A stretch of 64,000 bases of DNA from Bacillus nitratireducens (lineage in GTDB: Bacteria > Bacillota > Bacilli > Bacillales > Bacillaceae_G): the NCBI RefSeq assembly GCF_001884135.1, contig NZ_MAOC01000077.1, positions 111,283-175,282 of the forward strand, given 5' to 3'. Positions 37,288-47,719 of this stretch are shown here, one piece after another. The position numbers and the translations under genes are program-made. The notes under the pieces are model-generated. The model made no database searches. It saw nothing but the letters and a program-made list of their open reading frames with translations, and had not been told where the DNA came from. Every line of letters begins with the position of its first letter. Position 1 is the first letter of the stretch.

Positions 37288-38481
37288 TTACACCTCTTCC
37301 ATATAACGTTTTATACTCTCTACATCTTTATCACCGCGGCCGGATAAACAAATGACAAGCCCCTCGTCTTGCTTCATTTGCGGCGCTAGTTTTAAAGCGT
37401 ATGCAACAGCATGTGAACTTTCTAATGCCGGGATAATCCCTTCTTTTTTCGTTAATAATTGAAATGCTTCTAACGCTTCTTCGTCCGTAATTGAGTGGTA
37501 AGAAACACGGCCGATGTCTTTTAGCAAGCTATGTTCTGGCCCCACACCCGGGTAATCGAGTCCTGCTGAAATAGAATGAGCTTCTTGAATTTGTCCTTCT
37601 TCATTTTGCAGAAGGTACATCATCGATCCGTGTAAAACACCGACGCTTCCTTTCGTTAAAGTTGCTGCGTGCTTTTCTGTATGAACACCTTTCCCAGCTG
37701 CTTCTACGCCGTAAAGGGCAACTTCTTCATCGTGTACGAACGGATAAAACATTCCCATTGCATTACTACCACCACCAATACAAGCAACGACCGCTTCTGG
37801 TAATTTCCCTTCTAATGCTTCATATTGTTTTTTCGTTTCTTTCCCAATTACACTTTGGAAATCACGGACAATTTGCGGGAACGGATGCGGTCCAAGAACT
37901 GATCCCATAATGTAGTGCGTATCATGCACGTGTGAAACCCAGTAACGAAGCGCCTCGTTTACCGCATCTTTTAACGTGCCGCTACCTGCCGCTACGCTTT
38001 CTACCTTTGCTCCAAGTAATTCCATTCGGAACACGTTTAATTTTTGACGTCTCACATCTTCTTCTCCCATGAAGATCACGCATTCTAATCCGAGTAGGGC
38101 ACATACAGTAGCTGTTGCAACTCCGTGTTGTCCTGCTCCTGTTTCAGCGACAACTTTTTTCTTACCCATTCGTACGGCAAGAAGTGCCTGACCGATTGTA
38201 TTGTTAATTTTATGTGCGCCTGTATGATTCAAATCTTCACGTTTCAAATAAATTTTTGCACCGCCGCAATACTTCGTCATATTTTCAGCGAAATAAAGCG
38301 GTGTTTCTCTGCCAACATACGTTTGTAAATAATGATTTAATTCCTTTTGAAACTCTTCATCTTGCATCGCTTCTTTATATGCTTCTTCTAACTCTAATAC
38401 GGATTGCATTAACGTTTCTGGAACGTATCGCCCCCCGTATATACCGTAGTGACCTTTTTCATCTGGATATGCGTAGTTCAT
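37288..38481 (-). CDS. trpB: Tryptophan synthase beta chain
   Basis: A 397-residue PLP enzyme that joins indole to serine. The PLP Lys lies in [14 protein letters not shown], and the phosphate loop reads GGGSNAMG; the C-terminal LSGRGDKD is typical. The ATG at 38481 has AAGGAG eight bases upstream and overlaps the trpF stop (ATGA); a GTG three codons earlier overlaps the ribosome site and is rejected. Confidence 0.97.
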   Translation of the reverse strand: MNYAYPDEKGHYGIYGGRYVPETLMQSVLELEEAYKEAMQDEEFQKELNHYLQTYVGRETPLYFAENMTKYCGGAKIYLKREDLNHTGAHKINNTIGQALLAVRMGKKKVVAETGAGQHGVATATVCALLGLECVIFMGEEDVRRQKLNVFRMELLGAKVESVAAGSGTLKDAVNEALRYWVSHVHDTHYIMGSVLGPHPFPQIVRDFQSVIGKETKKQYEALEGKLPEAVVACIGGGSNAMGMFYPFVHDEEVALYGVEAAGKGVHTEKHAATLTKGSVGVLHGSMMYLLQNEEGQIQEAHSISAGLDYPGVGPEHSLLKDIGRVSYHSITDEEALEAFQLLTKKEGIIPALESSHAVAYALKLAPQMKQDEGLVICLSGRGDKDVESIKRYMEEV

Positions 38482-39092
38482 TTGGAACACTCCTTCGCTT
38501 TTTTAATAAATTGTTTTATTTTCTTTAGATCTTTCTTTCCTTCTGTCTCTACTCCGCTACTCACATCGACCATATATGGCTGAACGGTTTGAATGGCTTC
38601 TTCTATATTAATGGTGTTTAATCCGCCAGCTAGTATCGTTTTCTCTCGCGACTCTTTTGGCATATGTGCAAGTAACTTCCATGAAAATTTCTTTCCATTT
38701 CCTCCATGAAACTTTTCTTTCGGACTATCAAACAATATATAATCCACTTCGTATGTTTGAGCGTTTTTCATATCGTCCTCCGAAGTCACTCCGAGCGCCT
38801 TTATAGACGGAATATTCAATCTTCTAATTTGATGATTGTCTTCATCCCCATGTAGTTGCACATGTGTTAACCCACACTCATCTGCAATTTTCTGGATCAC
38901 TTCTACTGATTCATTTACGAAAACACCGACCTTTAACACGTTTGCTGGAAGCTCCTGAATGATTTCTTTCGCTAGCCCTGGGGTGATTTTCCGCTTACTT
39001 TCTGCAAAAACAAATCCAATTGCATCTGCTCCGTATTCGCAAGCATGTTTTGCTGTTTCAACATCAGTGATGCCGCAAATTTTCACTTTCAT
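38478..39092 (-). CDS. trpF: Phosphoribosylanthranilate isomerase
   Basis: A 204-residue TIM-barrel isomerase converting PRA to CdRP. The N-terminal [10 protein letters not shown] carries the catalytic Cys, and [13 protein letters not shown] near the C-terminus is the phosphate site. It overlaps trpC by 4 bases and trpB by 4 bases, consistent with tight translational coupling. Confidence 0.96.
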   Translation of the reverse strand: MKVKICGITDVETAKHACEYGADAIGFVFAESKRKITPGLAKEIIQELPANVLKVGVFVNESVEVIQKIADECGLTHVQLHGDEDNHQIRRLNIPSIKALGVTSEDDMKNAQTYEVDYILFDSPKEKFHGGNGKKFSWKLLAHMPKESREKTILAGGLNTINIEEAIQTVQPYMVDVSSGVETEGKKDLKKIKQFIKKAKECSK

Positions 39093-39850
39093 ATGTTCAC
39101 CTTACAGTCTTCGAAAAAGTTACTTATAGAAGATGATGTCATAAGTGCTTCTCCAACTAATACACCTTTTGCTCCAGCTCGTTTGACGCGAATAATATCT
39201 TCCTTTGAATGAATCCCGCTCTCACTAATCCAAAGTAATTTCTCCTCATTTAATCGTTTCCCAAGCTTTTCTGTTTGGCTTAAATCCACTTCAAACGTTT
39301 TTAAATTACGGTTGTTAATTCCGATAACGTGCGGATTTAATCGGATTGCAATTTCTAATTCCTGTTCATCATGAACTTCAACAATCGCTTCTAATCCTTT
39401 TTCTAGTACGTAGTTATAAAGCTCGTTTAATTTCTCTTTTGACAATGCTGCAACGATTAATAAAATAAGATCGGCTCCTGCTTCATACGCTCTATCAATT
39501 TGGATTTTATCGATTATAAAATCTTTACATAAAAGCGGAATGTTACTTTCTGCTCTTGCCGTTTGTAAGTCGTGAAACGATCCTTTAAAAAATTGACCGT
39601 CTGTTAAAACCGAAACTGCTCCAGCACCGCATTCTTCATATGTTTTCACTTGTTTTGGCACATCAACGTGTAAATTAATATAGCCTTTTGATGGAGACGC
39701 TCGCTTTACCTCTGCGATTACAGTAAACTGCTCTAAAGCTTTTACAAGTGAGTGTGTTTTTCTTTTTTCTTTCACTGGTGAATATGTTTCATATAACTCC
39801 GCAACTTCTACTTTCTTTTGCGCTACAATTTTGTCTAAAATCGTCCCCAT
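39089..39850 (-). CDS. trpC: Indole-3-glycerol phosphate synthase
   Basis: A 253-residue synthase. Hallmarks are [12 protein letters not shown] near residue 47, [23 protein letters not shown] and [11 protein letters not shown]. It sits between trpD and trpF, with trpD ending 2 bases before. Confidence 0.97.
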   Translation of the reverse strand: MGTILDKIVAQKKVEVAELYETYSPVKEKRKTHSLVKALEQFTVIAEVKRASPSKGYINLHVDVPKQVKTYEECGAGAVSVLTDGQFFKGSFHDLQTARAESNIPLLCKDFIIDKIQIDRAYEAGADLILLIVAALSKEKLNELYNYVLEKGLEAIVEVHDEQELEIAIRLNPHVIGINNRNLKTFEVDLSQTEKLGKRLNEEKLLWISESGIHSKEDIIRVKRAGAKGVLVGEALMTSSSISNFFEDCKVNI

Positions 39851-39851
39851 T

Positions 39852-40877
39852 TTAATTCACCCTTTCTAATTTTTCATGGCTTGCTGCAATTAATAAGTTT
39901 AGTTTGGCTAATGCTTTTCCAGAGTCAATGCTATGTGCCGCTAGTGTAATTCCTTCTTCAATCGTTTCTGCTCTTCCATTTGCAAAAAGGGCTAGACCTG
40001 CATTTAATAAAACAGTATCGCGATAGACACTCTTTTCTCCGCTTAATACTCCGAGCGTAATCTTTGCATTTTCTTTCGAATTCCCACCTCTGATTTCTTC
40101 ATTTTTCACTCTTGAAAAACCATATTTTTCAGGCTCAATACTCATTTCGATTATTTCATTGTCTTTTAAAATAGCGACGCAGTTTTCTCCTTGTAATGAT
40201 GCTTCATCTAAAAAGCCACTTCCGTTTACGACAAGCGCTTGTTTTCTTCCTAGTTTCTGTAATACTTGCGCAACTGGTAGTAACATATCTCGTTTATAAA
40301 TGCCGACAAATTGTGTTTCTAAGTTAACAGGATTCGTTAAAGGGCCAATTAAGTTAAAGATCGTCGGAACGTTTAATTCTTTTCTTATTTTCATAATGCG
40401 TCTTAATGCTGGATGCATCGCTGGTGCGAATAAGAAGGCAATCCCTACATTTTCTAATAAGTAGTCAATTTCACCTGGCGTACAACTAATGTTTACACCG
40501 AGTTCTTCTAATAAATCAGCACTTCCTGTTTTACTAGAAACAGCGCGGTTTCCATGTTTCGCAACCTTTACACCAGCTCCGGCAAGTACAAATGCCGATG
40601 TTGTACTAATATTGAATGTTTGCGCACCGTCACCACCCGTTCCGCAATTGTCCATCGCGCCTTTTATATGATTTGAAAACGGTAATGCCTTTTCGCGAAG
40701 AGCACGAACGAGACCGTATATTTCTTCTGCTGTTTCGCCTTTCGCTTTCAGCAATACTAAGAAAGCTGCAACTTCACTTTCCAATATGTTGTCACTTAAT
40801 AAAAGAAGTCCTGCTTCATACATTTCTTCTTCTGTTAAATGTTGTCCCTCTACTAATTTTCGAAGATAACTGTTCAT
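39852..40877 (-). CDS. trpD: Anthranilate phosphoribosyltransferase
   Basis: A 341-residue phosphoribosyltransferase. The PRPP-binding [14 protein letters not shown] and the [21 protein letters not shown] segments are present. It overlaps trpG by 4 bases. Not fused to trpG. Confidence 0.97.
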   Translation of the reverse strand: MNSYLRKLVEGQHLTEEEMYEAGLLLLSDNILESEVAAFLVLLKAKGETAEEIYGLVRALREKALPFSNHIKGAMDNCGTGGDGAQTFNISTTSAFVLAGAGVKVAKHGNRAVSSKTGSADLLEELGVNISCTPGEIDYLLENVGIAFLFAPAMHPALRRIMKIRKELNVPTIFNLIGPLTNPVNLETQFVGIYKRDMLLPVAQVLQKLGRKQALVVNGSGFLDEASLQGENCVAILKDNEIIEMSIEPEKYGFSRVKNEEIRGGNSKENAKITLGVLSGEKSVYRDTVLLNAGLALFANGRAETIEEGITLAAHSIDSGKALAKLNLLIAASHEKLERVN

Positions 40878-41461
40878 ACTCTCTCCTCCTCTTTCACTTC
40901 TGCTAAAAAGGCACGTATTAATTTTCCGCCTTCTTCTGTTGCAATTGATTCTGGGTGAAACTGTAATCCGAAGAGCGGATAATAGTTGTGACGAACTGCC
41001 ATGATTTCTCCGTCATCCATCGCTGTCGCAAGTATGTCAAAACAATGCGGCAAACCATTTTGCGCTGCGACAAGTGAATGGTAACGCATTGCCGTTAGCG
41101 GCTGCGTAACGTACGAAAATATTGACGTTCCGTTATGTTTCACACGTGATGTTTTTCCGTGTTTAATGCGCTCTGCTCTAACAATTTCTCCTCCAAATGC
41201 GGATATGATTGCTTGATGGCCAAGGCAAATTCCTAAGATAGGAACGTTCTTATAAAAGTGACGAATAACATCGATACAAATTCCAGCATCTTCTGGTTTC
41301 CCTGGTCCTGGTGAGAGCACAATTCCTTTCGGCTTCATCTCCTCTAATTGTTCAATTGTTATTTGATCATTTCTTACGACGACGATGTTTTCTTCGTACT
41401 CGCCTAATAGTTGATACAAGTTATATGTGAAGGAATCATAGTTATCAATCAGTACAATCAT
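40874..41461 (-). CDS. trpG: Anthranilate synthase glutamine amidotransferase subunit
   Basis: A 195-residue class I glutamine amidotransferase that supplies ammonia to TrpE. The nucleophile Cys is in GICLGHQAI, and the His/Glu pair in [11 protein letters not shown]. In B. subtilis the trp operon lacks this gene and shares pabA; here trpG sits inside the trp operon, between trpE and trpD, overlapping both by 4 bases. Confidence 0.95.
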   Translation of the reverse strand: MIVLIDNYDSFTYNLYQLLGEYEENIVVVRNDQITIEQLEEMKPKGIVLSPGPGKPEDAGICIDVIRHFYKNVPILGICLGHQAIISAFGGEIVRAERIKHGKTSRVKHNGTSIFSYVTQPLTAMRYHSLVAAQNGLPHCFDILATAMDDGEIMAVRHNYYPLFGLQFHPESIATEEGGKLIRAFLAEVKEEERV

Positions 41462-42876
41462 TTCATAACCTCCAAAAGCGCTCTCGCTTTATTTAACGTT
41501 TCTTCATATTCAGCAACCGGGTCTGAATCGTAGACGATACCCGCTCCTGCCTGAACGTACGCTTTCTCGTCTTTTACAACCATCGTTCGAATTGCTAGCG
41601 CCATATCAAGATTTCCTGAGAATGAAATATATCCAACAGCTCCGGCATATACATTTCTTTTCTCATGCTCTAACGTATTAATAATTTCCATCGCCCTTAT
41701 TTTCGGAGCACCTGATACTGTACCAGCTGGTAAACAATACGCTAATGCATCAAATCCACTCATTTGTTTTCGCAATGTTCCGTAAACTTCAGATACAATG
41801 TGCATAACGTGAGAGTATTTTTCTACTTTCATATATTTGTCTATCGTCACAGAGCCAATTTCACTTACTCTGCCAATATCGTTTCGTCCAAGGTCCACAA
41901 GCATCATATGTTCTGCTCGCTCTTTCTCATTTCCTAACAGTTCTTTTTCGATTTCCTCATCTTCCTGCTTCGTTTTCCCTCTCGGCCTCGTACCCGCAAT
42001 TGGGTTTGTCATCACCTTATCGTCTCTTACTGATAGTAAACTTTCTGGCGAAGAACCGAGAACGACGTAACCTTGAAAATCGATATAGAACATATATGGT
42101 GATGGATTTGCAATTCGAAGTTTCCGGTATAATGCAAATGGATCTCCAATACATTCACTTTGCAAACGCTGGGATAATACAACTTGGAAAATATCTCCGG
42201 CCCGAATGTATTCTTTCGCTGTTTCTACCATTTCGCAAAACTCTTTTTCCGTTATGGAAGAAGTAAATGATAACGATGATATTACTTCACTCACCTTCTC
42301 TTCTTCACCGTTTAACACATCCTCTTTGTACCTTTGCAATCTTTCGTATACTTCTTCATAAGAAGCTGACTCTTCTTGCCCGCATACATATACAAACGAC
42401 AACTTTTGGCGTAAATGATCGTAAACGATAAACTCACGATACAGTAGTACGTGTACTTCTGGAATATTTAATGGGTCATGTAAGTCTACTCCTATATTTT
42501 CATACTGCCGAATTACGTCATAGCCGATATATCCAATCGCTCCTCCGCAAAACGGAAATGGACTCTCTACTTGTTCTGGTGCGATTACCTCTTCTAATAC
42601 TTGCAATACGTTACCTTGCAATTTTTCTGTTTGCCCATACATCGTTCGTTCTACTTCTATACCGACGCTTTTCACTTCTCCATAAGGATTACACCCTAAG
42701 TAAGAATAGCGCCCTTTATCTTGATGAAGCTGTGAACTTTCTAGTAAAAACTTTTTCTTACCCTTCATACGTCTATATAAAGAAATTGGCGTAATGCTAT
42801 CTCCTTCTTCTTCAGCGATTACTAAAAATGTTTTTCCTTGTTCTTTTTGCTTCATAAATTCCTCTTTTGTCATCAT
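41458..42876 (-). CDS. trpE: Anthranilate synthase component I
   Basis: A 472-residue chorismate-using enzyme, the first step of tryptophan synthesis. It has the N-terminal ELLESS-like feedback region (FLLESSQLHQDKGRYSYLG) and the catalytic PIAGTRPRGKTKQEDEEIE and LPAGTVSGAPKIRAMEII. The ATG at 42876 has GAGGTGA eight bases upstream; the GTG at 42885 overlaps that site. It is the first gene of the operon, read from the tandem T-box leader. Confidence 0.96.
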   Translation of the reverse strand: MMTKEEFMKQKEQGKTFLVIAEEEGDSITPISLYRRMKGKKKFLLESSQLHQDKGRYSYLGCNPYGEVKSVGIEVERTMYGQTEKLQGNVLQVLEEVIAPEQVESPFPFCGGAIGYIGYDVIRQYENIGVDLHDPLNIPEVHVLLYREFIVYDHLRQKLSFVYVCGQEESASYEEVYERLQRYKEDVLNGEEEKVSEVISSLSFTSSITEKEFCEMVETAKEYIRAGDIFQVVLSQRLQSECIGDPFALYRKLRIANPSPYMFYIDFQGYVVLGSSPESLLSVRDDKVMTNPIAGTRPRGKTKQEDEEIEKELLGNEKERAEHMMLVDLGRNDIGRVSEIGSVTIDKYMKVEKYSHVMHIVSEVYGTLRKQMSGFDALAYCLPAGTVSGAPKIRAMEIINTLEHEKRNVYAGAVGYISFSGNLDMALAIRTMVVKDEKAYVQAGAGIVYDSDPVAEYEETLNKARALLEVMK

Positions 42877-42900
42877 GCCTTTCACCTCACTCTGAAAAAT

Positions 42901-43170
42901 AAAAAAAGTCCCCTACATATCGAAATATGTAGAGGACGATAAATTTACCGTGGTACCACCTCATGTTGGACGCAAAAGCATCCCGCTTTATTCAGGTACA
43001 AAATATATACCTTATCCTTGTAACGGCGGAACCCGGGTTGCCTACTGAAAACAATTGTTCAGCATACCTCTCGTAAGCCCATTCCGTATATGGCACCGTA
43101 CCGGGCTCCCACCTGCTCCCGGCTCTCTGTAACGTCTCCAATATACGTACTCTTCTTACTTAAACGATTT
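42901..43170 (-). promoter_or_regulatory. Tryptophan T-box riboswitch, copy 2 (proximal to trpE)
   Basis: On the minus strand the T-box motif TGAGGTGGTACCACGG lies at 42963-42948. A terminator hairpin (GTCCCCTACATAT/ATATGTAGAGGAC, 42908-42937) follows, with a T-run. Upstream lies a stem I with a TGG (tryptophan) specifier candidate in GAATGGGC at about 43080. When uncharged tRNA-Trp is bound the antiterminator forms and trpE is transcribed. Confidence 0.85.
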
Positions 43171-43194
43171 CATTTATTTAATTTTTTATACACA

Positions 43195-43460
43195 AAAAGG
43201 GAGTACTCATCCTATAGAAAGGACGGGTACTCCCGTGGTGCCACCTTAATTCGTTACGAATGTAACGCACTTTGCCGTATCAAAAAATAATACGTGTCTC
43301 TTATATCGATGAGATCATGTCGCCAAAGCCTACTTCTTTCGTTTCGGTTTGGAAGCTCCGAAGCCCATTCCACATCAATTCCATACTGATTCGCACCAAC
43401 CATCAGCTCTCTGACATGTTCATCATGTGTACTCTTCTTCATCAACGCTTGCATTTTTTT
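43195..43460 (-). promoter_or_regulatory. Tryptophan T-box riboswitch, copy 1 (distal)
   Basis: A second T-box motif, AAGGTGGCACCACGG at 43247-43233, is followed by its own terminator hairpin (GGGAGTAC...GTACTCCC, 43199-43234) with TTTTTG. The stem I region (about 43300-43460) includes candidate TGG specifiers (GTATGGAATT, GTGGAATGGGC). Tandem T-boxes upstream of trp are known in the B. cereus group. Confidence 0.85.
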
Positions 43461-43471
43461 AAGTTGCACTC

Positions 43472-43501
43472 ATTATATTCCTCTCTTTTCTAATAAGTCA
43501 A
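43472..43501 (-). promoter_or_regulatory. Promoter of the trp operon
   Basis: On the minus strand TTGACT (43501-43496) and a perfect TATAAT (43477-43472) are spaced 18 bases apart, just upstream of T-box copy 1. Strong SigA-type promoter. Confidence 0.75.
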
Positions 43502-43760
43502 TACTTTTTCCGAAAAAAATATTTTTTCTTCATTCAATATTATATTGACAAAACAACCTGTTTTTATGTAAATATAATAAATACTCTATTAAAATTACGG
43601 TTTTTTGTCAGAAAATCATATATTACAAAAGCGAAACATCGTCAAAAAACGCTTACATTTCAGAAAATTCGTATTTCTGAATGGATTTTTCTGAATAATC
43701 ATGATAGATTATAAATATGCATAACGCATCAAAAGACAAGACAAAAGGAAGGGGAACTAC

Positions 43761-45239
43761 ATGAGTACGCAGATGTTAACTTTAACTTCTATCTCTATTT
43801 ACATGCTCGGGATGTTAGTAATCGGCTATTTCGCCTACAAACGAACGTCCAACTTAACAGATTATATGCTTGGCGGGCGTACACTAGGCCCCGCAGTAAC
43901 AGCATTAAGTGCTGGAGCATCAGATATGAGCGGTTGGCTTTTAATGGGCTTACCCGGTGCAATGTTTAGCGTTGGATTAAGTAGTAGTTGGATTGCATTC
44001 GGCCTAACATTAGGCGCATACGCAAACTGGCTATATGTCGCTCCTCGCTTACGTACCTACTCTGAAATTGCAAACAACTCTATTACTATTCCAGAATTTT
44101 TGGAACACCGTTTCCATGACAAATCTCACATGCTACGCTTAGTATCCGGACTTGTTATTATGATTTTCTTTACTTTTTATGTAGCTTCAGGATTAGTTTC
44201 AGGCGCTGTATTATTTGAAAATTCATTTGGTATGAACTATCATTTTGGATTATTCATTGTAGCAGGCGTTGTTGTAGCTTACACATTATTTGGTGGTTTC
44301 TTAGCAGTAAGTTGGACAGACTTCGTGCAGGGAATCATTATGGTTGTTGCTCTTATTCTTGTTCCTATCGTAACAATTATGAATTCACACGGACTTGGAC
44401 CTGCATTTGATACAATTCGATCGGTAGATCCAACACGTTTAGATATTTTTAAAGGTGCCTCTACTTTAGGAATGATTTCTTTATTCGCATGGGGCCTTGG
44501 TTATGTTGGACAACCTCATATTATCGTACGCTTTATGGCAATTTCGTCTGTAAAAGAAATTAAAAGCGCACGAAGAATTGGTATGAGCTGGATGATTTTC
44601 TCTGTTGTCGGAGCTATGTTTACTGGTCTTATTGGTATTGCTTACTATTCACAACAAGAGTTGACATTATCTAACCCAGAAACAATTTTCCTTGAACTAG
44701 GAAAAATTTTATTCCACCCACTTATTACTGGATTTTTATTAGCAGCTATTTTAGCAGCGATTATGAGTACAATCTCATCTCAGCTTCTTGTTACCTCTAG
44801 TGCTATAACAGAAGATTTATATCGTACATTCTTTAAACGCTCTGCTTCTGATAAAGAGCTTGTATTTGTCGGTCGTATGGCTGTACTTGTTATCGCCTTA
44901 GTTGGGTGTGCATTAGCGTTTAAACAAAATGATACGATTTTAGCTCTTGTTGGATACGCTTGGGCTGGATTTGGTTCTTCATTCGGACCTGCTATTTTAT
45001 TAAGCTTATATTGGAAACGCATGACAAAATGGGGCGCGCTTGCTGGTATGATTTCAGGTGCTGCTACAGTAATTATTTGGACTCAATTCAAATTCTTAAA
45101 AGATTTCTTATATGAAATGATTCCTGGTTTCGCTATTAGTTTAATAGTAATCATAATTGTTAGTTTACTAACTAAACCTTCAAAAGACGTTGAAGAGCAA
45201 TTTGAGAATTTCGAAAAACAACATAGTCATAATCTATAA
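43761..45239 (+). CDS. putP: Sodium/proline symporter
   Basis: A 492-residue member of the SSS family with about 13 membrane segments. Typical phrases are YMLGGRTLGPAVTALSAGASDMSGW near the start and WTDFVQGIIMV, plus the Na-site region SSQLLVTSSAITED. It imports proline with sodium. ATG 43761 has GGAAGGGGA upstream. Monocistronic and followed by a strong terminator. Confidence 0.95.
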   Translation: MSTQMLTLTSISIYMLGMLVIGYFAYKRTSNLTDYMLGGRTLGPAVTALSAGASDMSGWLLMGLPGAMFSVGLSSSWIAFGLTLGAYANWLYVAPRLRTYSEIANNSITIPEFLEHRFHDKSHMLRLVSGLVIMIFFTFYVASGLVSGAVLFENSFGMNYHFGLFIVAGVVVAYTLFGGFLAVSWTDFVQGIIMVVALILVPIVTIMNSHGLGPAFDTIRSVDPTRLDIFKGASTLGMISLFAWGLGYVGQPHIIVRFMAISSVKEIKSARRIGMSWMIFSVVGAMFTGLIGIAYYSQQELTLSNPETIFLELGKILFHPLITGFLLAAILAAIMSTISSQLLVTSSAITEDLYRTFFKRSASDKELVFVGRMAVLVIALVGCALAFKQNDTILALVGYAWAGFGSSFGPAILLSLYWKRMTKWGALAGMISGAATVIIWTQFKFLKDFLYEMIPGFAISLIVIIIVSLLTKPSKDVEEQFENFEKQHSHNL

Positions 45240-45242
45240 AAA

Positions 45243-45278
45243 GAAAGCTCTGCTGTTATCATAACAGCAGAGCTTTCC
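45243..45278 (+). terminator. Terminator of putP
   Basis: GAAAGCTCTGCTGTTAT and ATAACAGCAGAGCTTTC form a 17-bp perfect stem with a single-base loop, followed by CTTTT. Confidence 0.92.
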
Positions 45279-45402
45279 TTTTATTAAAGTTCGACAATCT
45301 TCTTCTCAAATTTAACAAATTCTTTATGTTTCGTTAAATTTAACATAACACTACTCATTTATAGTATTAGTATCAGCACTTATACAGAAAGGGGACTCCA
45401 AC

Positions 45403-45801
45403 ATGTTAGCAGCTTTCCAGCGACAACATATAAGAAAATTTTCACCTATCACAAATACTTCTACTTCTTGTTTAAACATACAACCTAATCCACCCAAAAT
45501 TTCTATTGCTCCTTCTGTTATTTCAGTCATCGGTGTTCATATGGAAAAAAATAAGTTGAAAGTGAGAACTGGACAAAGCACTGAGTTATCAGCTTCCGTT
45601 TTGCCAGTGCAAGCAACGAATAAAGAACTTATTTGGACAAATATGAATGCTGATGTCATCACAATGTATCCAAAAGGTGATACGGTAACGATTACTGGAA
45701 AAAGTGCAGGAAGAGCAGTCGTAATTGTTACAACTGCTGAGGGAAAATTTCGTGACCTATGCGTCATTCATGTACAACCTTATATGACAAATCCAAAGTA
45801 A
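45403..45801 (+). CDS. Ig-like (BIG2-type) domain protein, 132 aa
   Basis: The C-terminal 80 residues look like a bacterial Ig-like (BIG2) domain: [28 protein letters not shown] followed by [17 protein letters not shown]. There is no signal peptide in the N-terminus, which is odd for a surface Ig domain. A ribosome binding site (AAAGGGGA) precedes ATG 45403. Monocistronic with a shared terminator. Role unknown. Confidence 0.75.
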   Translation: MLAAFQRQHIRKFSPITNTSTSCLNIQPNPPKISIAPSVISVIGVHMEKNKLKVRTGQSTELSASVLPVQATNKELIWTNMNADVITMYPKGDTVTITGKSAGRAVVIVTTAEGKFRDLCVIHVQPYMTNPK

Positions 45802-45828
45802 AAGAGTGGCTTCATAGCCGCTCTTTTA
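45801..45828. terminator. Bidirectional terminator
   Basis: AAAGAGTGGCT and AGCCGCTCTTT pair with one wobble around TCAT, between two convergent genes. Confidence 0.8.
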
Positions 45829-46221
45829 CTTTATTTCAATATGCTTATTTTTACTTTTTGCGAGTTGGATAAATTGTTCCTTATCTTTTGGAGAAATAAT
45901 TTCTGTTTTATATAAATCATAAACGATTTCAATTCGATCAAATGATAATGCATGAGCTGCTATTGGGTTTTTCGTATTTGAAATTTGTTTTATATCTCGT
46001 ATAAATATGCGCTTTTTAACGAGACCTGATCTAATAGTAATCTCTTCTTCCCCTACAATATATTTTGTTGAAAACCAACTCCAACTAAACAGTATCGCTA
46101 ATGGAATTGTAAAAAATAAAAGAAAGTAGTCTCTCCCTGCAAATATTGGAGCAAAACAGGCGCCTAAAACAATGAAAAAGATTGGATATAACCATGCATC
46201 TTTTTTTGATGGAAATTCCAT
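45826..46221 (-). CDS. PH-domain membrane protein, 131 aa
   Basis: Two N-terminal membrane segments (about residues 10-50) precede a bacterial PH-like domain (STKYIVGEEEITIRSGLVKKRIFIRDIKQI...). Such proteins occur widely in Bacillus with unknown function. ATG 46221 has GGAGAGAG upstream. Monocistronic. Confidence 0.78.
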   Translation of the reverse strand: MEFPSKKDAWLYPIFFIVLGACFAPIFAGRDYFLLFFTIPLAILFSWSWFSTKYIVGEEEITIRSGLVKKRIFIRDIKQISNTKNPIAAHALSFDRIEIVYDLYKTEIISPKDKEQFIQLAKSKNKHIEIK

Positions 46222-46309
46222 TGCGCTCTCTCCTCTCTTGATTTAAGTCAATGAATCATCCTCCTTCTCTTATTAAAATGAAAGTAATATTGAAATAGGA
46301 GGACGACAT

Positions 46310-46981
46310 ATGAATGAACGAAAGTTTGCCTTATTTGCAGGCACTTCTCTTCTTATCATGGCATTCACTGCATTTTTTTCTTACGGTTTTGTTCACGGAA
46401 ATCTCGTTGTACCAAGTAATGCGAGCACAACACTCCATAATATTCAAACTTCAAGTTCACTTTTCAAAGCAGAAATTTTCGGATGGATTATCATTTTTAT
46501 TACGGATATTATCGCCTCATGGGCTCTTTATTTCTTTCTAAAGCCTATCCATGCTAGCCTCTCATTACTAGCTACCTGTCTTCGTCTTATGTATACAGCT
46601 ATACTTGGGATTTCTATATTCAATTTAACATTTGTATTACTTCTTTCAAAAAGTACAGTTGCTAATTCAGAAACATATACAATGTTATTTCTAGAAGCTT
46701 TTGAATACATTTGGTCTGTAGGGTTAATCATTTTCGGCTTACATCTTTTCGTTTTAGGATATGTAACTTTTCTATCTAAACAAATACCGAAATTTATTAG
46801 TGTATTACTATTCATCGCTGCTATCGGTTATATCGTAATTCACGTCATGAATACAATGTTTTCACAATATGATGCGATGATTTCCATTCTTAACGTTGTC
46901 TTTCAATTACCGATGATCGCAGGTGAACTAGGATTTAGTATATGGCTATTGATTAGAGGTGGAAGAAACTCTACTATTTGA
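46310..46981 (+). CDS. DUF4386 membrane protein
   Basis: A 223-residue protein with six membrane segments and the layout of DUF4386 proteins (N-terminal ERKFALFAGTSLLIMA, YMEY-like middle segment AFEYIWSVGLIIFGLHLFVLGY). AGGAGGACGA precedes the ATG. It is convergent with, and overlaps by 8 bases, a Crp/Fnr-type regulator, which suggests a regulatory link. Function unknown. Confidence 0.82.
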   Translation: MNERKFALFAGTSLLIMAFTAFFSYGFVHGNLVVPSNASTTLHNIQTSSSLFKAEIFGWIIIFITDIIASWALYFFLKPIHASLSLLATCLRLMYTAILGISIFNLTFVLLLSKSTVANSETYTMLFLEAFEYIWSVGLIIFGLHLFVLGYVTFLSKQIPKFISVLLFIAAIGYIVIHVMNTMFSQYDAMISILNVVFQLPMIAGELGFSIWLLIRGGRNSTI

Positions 46982-47546
46982 GTCGTTTCTTAATTCTACT
47001 TAATGATTCTGGCGTAATACCTAGATAACTTGCCAATTGATATTGAGGAACACGATTGATTAAATGAGGTCGTTTTTGTAATAATGATTTGTAGCGCTCT
47101 TCTGGTGTCGATGCAATAAATAATGTAAGTTCTTCTTGTACCTCACCAAAATTGTATTCTATCATTTGACGCGTCATTTCTTCTAACTGTGAATATTTCT
47201 TATACATGTCCTTTTCACAATACAGGTCGCCAACTACAACTAGGCAGTCTTCTAGACACGTTAATGTATGTGGGGATGATTTATCTTGTTTATGATGGTT
47301 GAAATTCGCGATTGCTTGTTCTTCTGTATAAAAATTTGATGTAACCTCTTTCCCTGTTTCATCTATACAATGTTGCCTCACGCATCCTTTTAATACAAAG
47401 TAACATTTAGACGGAACATCTCCTTGTCTTAGGAGTACTGTTCCTTTTTTATATTCTGCAATTTGTAATTCTTCCACGATTATACGCTGCTGCTCTTCAC
47501 TTAATGTTGTATGCTTTGTCATGTATTTCATTAAAATATCTTTCAT
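46974..47546 (-). CDS. Crp/Fnr-family transcriptional regulator
   Basis: A 190-residue regulator with an N-terminal cyclic-nucleotide-binding-like beta domain (GTVLLRQGDVPSKCYFVLKGCVRQ) and a C-terminal HTH (YQLASYLGITPESLSRIKKRL). There is no Fe-S cysteine cluster, so it is not an oxygen-sensing FNR. Its effector is unknown. The end overlaps the convergent DUF4386 gene. Confidence 0.88.
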   Translation of the reverse strand: MKDILMKYMTKHTTLSEEQQRIIVEELQIAEYKKGTVLLRQGDVPSKCYFVLKGCVRQHCIDETGKEVTSNFYTEEQAIANFNHHKQDKSSPHTLTCLEDCLVVVGDLYCEKDMYKKYSQLEEMTRQMIEYNFGEVQEELTLFIASTPEERYKSLLQKRPHLINRVPQYQLASYLGITPESLSRIKKRLK

Positions 47547-47668
47547 TTGGTCTCCCCTTCTATATTTGTATGAGAAGCGTATGATGTAACTCCGCTATAT
47601 ATTATCTTTTTCATGCTATATGGCGGGAATTCCCCCTATTAATCTGTTTTCTTTTCTGCATGGAACAA

Positions 47669-47700
47669 AAAAAGAGAAGTTACCAATAACTTCTCTTTTC
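47669..47700 (-). terminator. Terminator of the EamA transporter gene
   Basis: AAAAGAGAAGTTA and TAACTTCTCTTTT form a perfect 13-bp stem with loop CCAA. On the minus strand a T-run follows. Confidence 0.88.
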
Positions 47701-47719
47701 GTATATTAGAATAGGCTCG

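Noticed and set aside
43254-43469. Minus-strand 71-codon open frame starting with GTG
   Set aside because: It coincides with stem I and the specifier region of T-box copy 1, so it is leader RNA rather than a protein gene.
46528-46815. Minus-strand 95-codon frame
   Set aside because: It is the shadow of the DUF4386 membrane protein.
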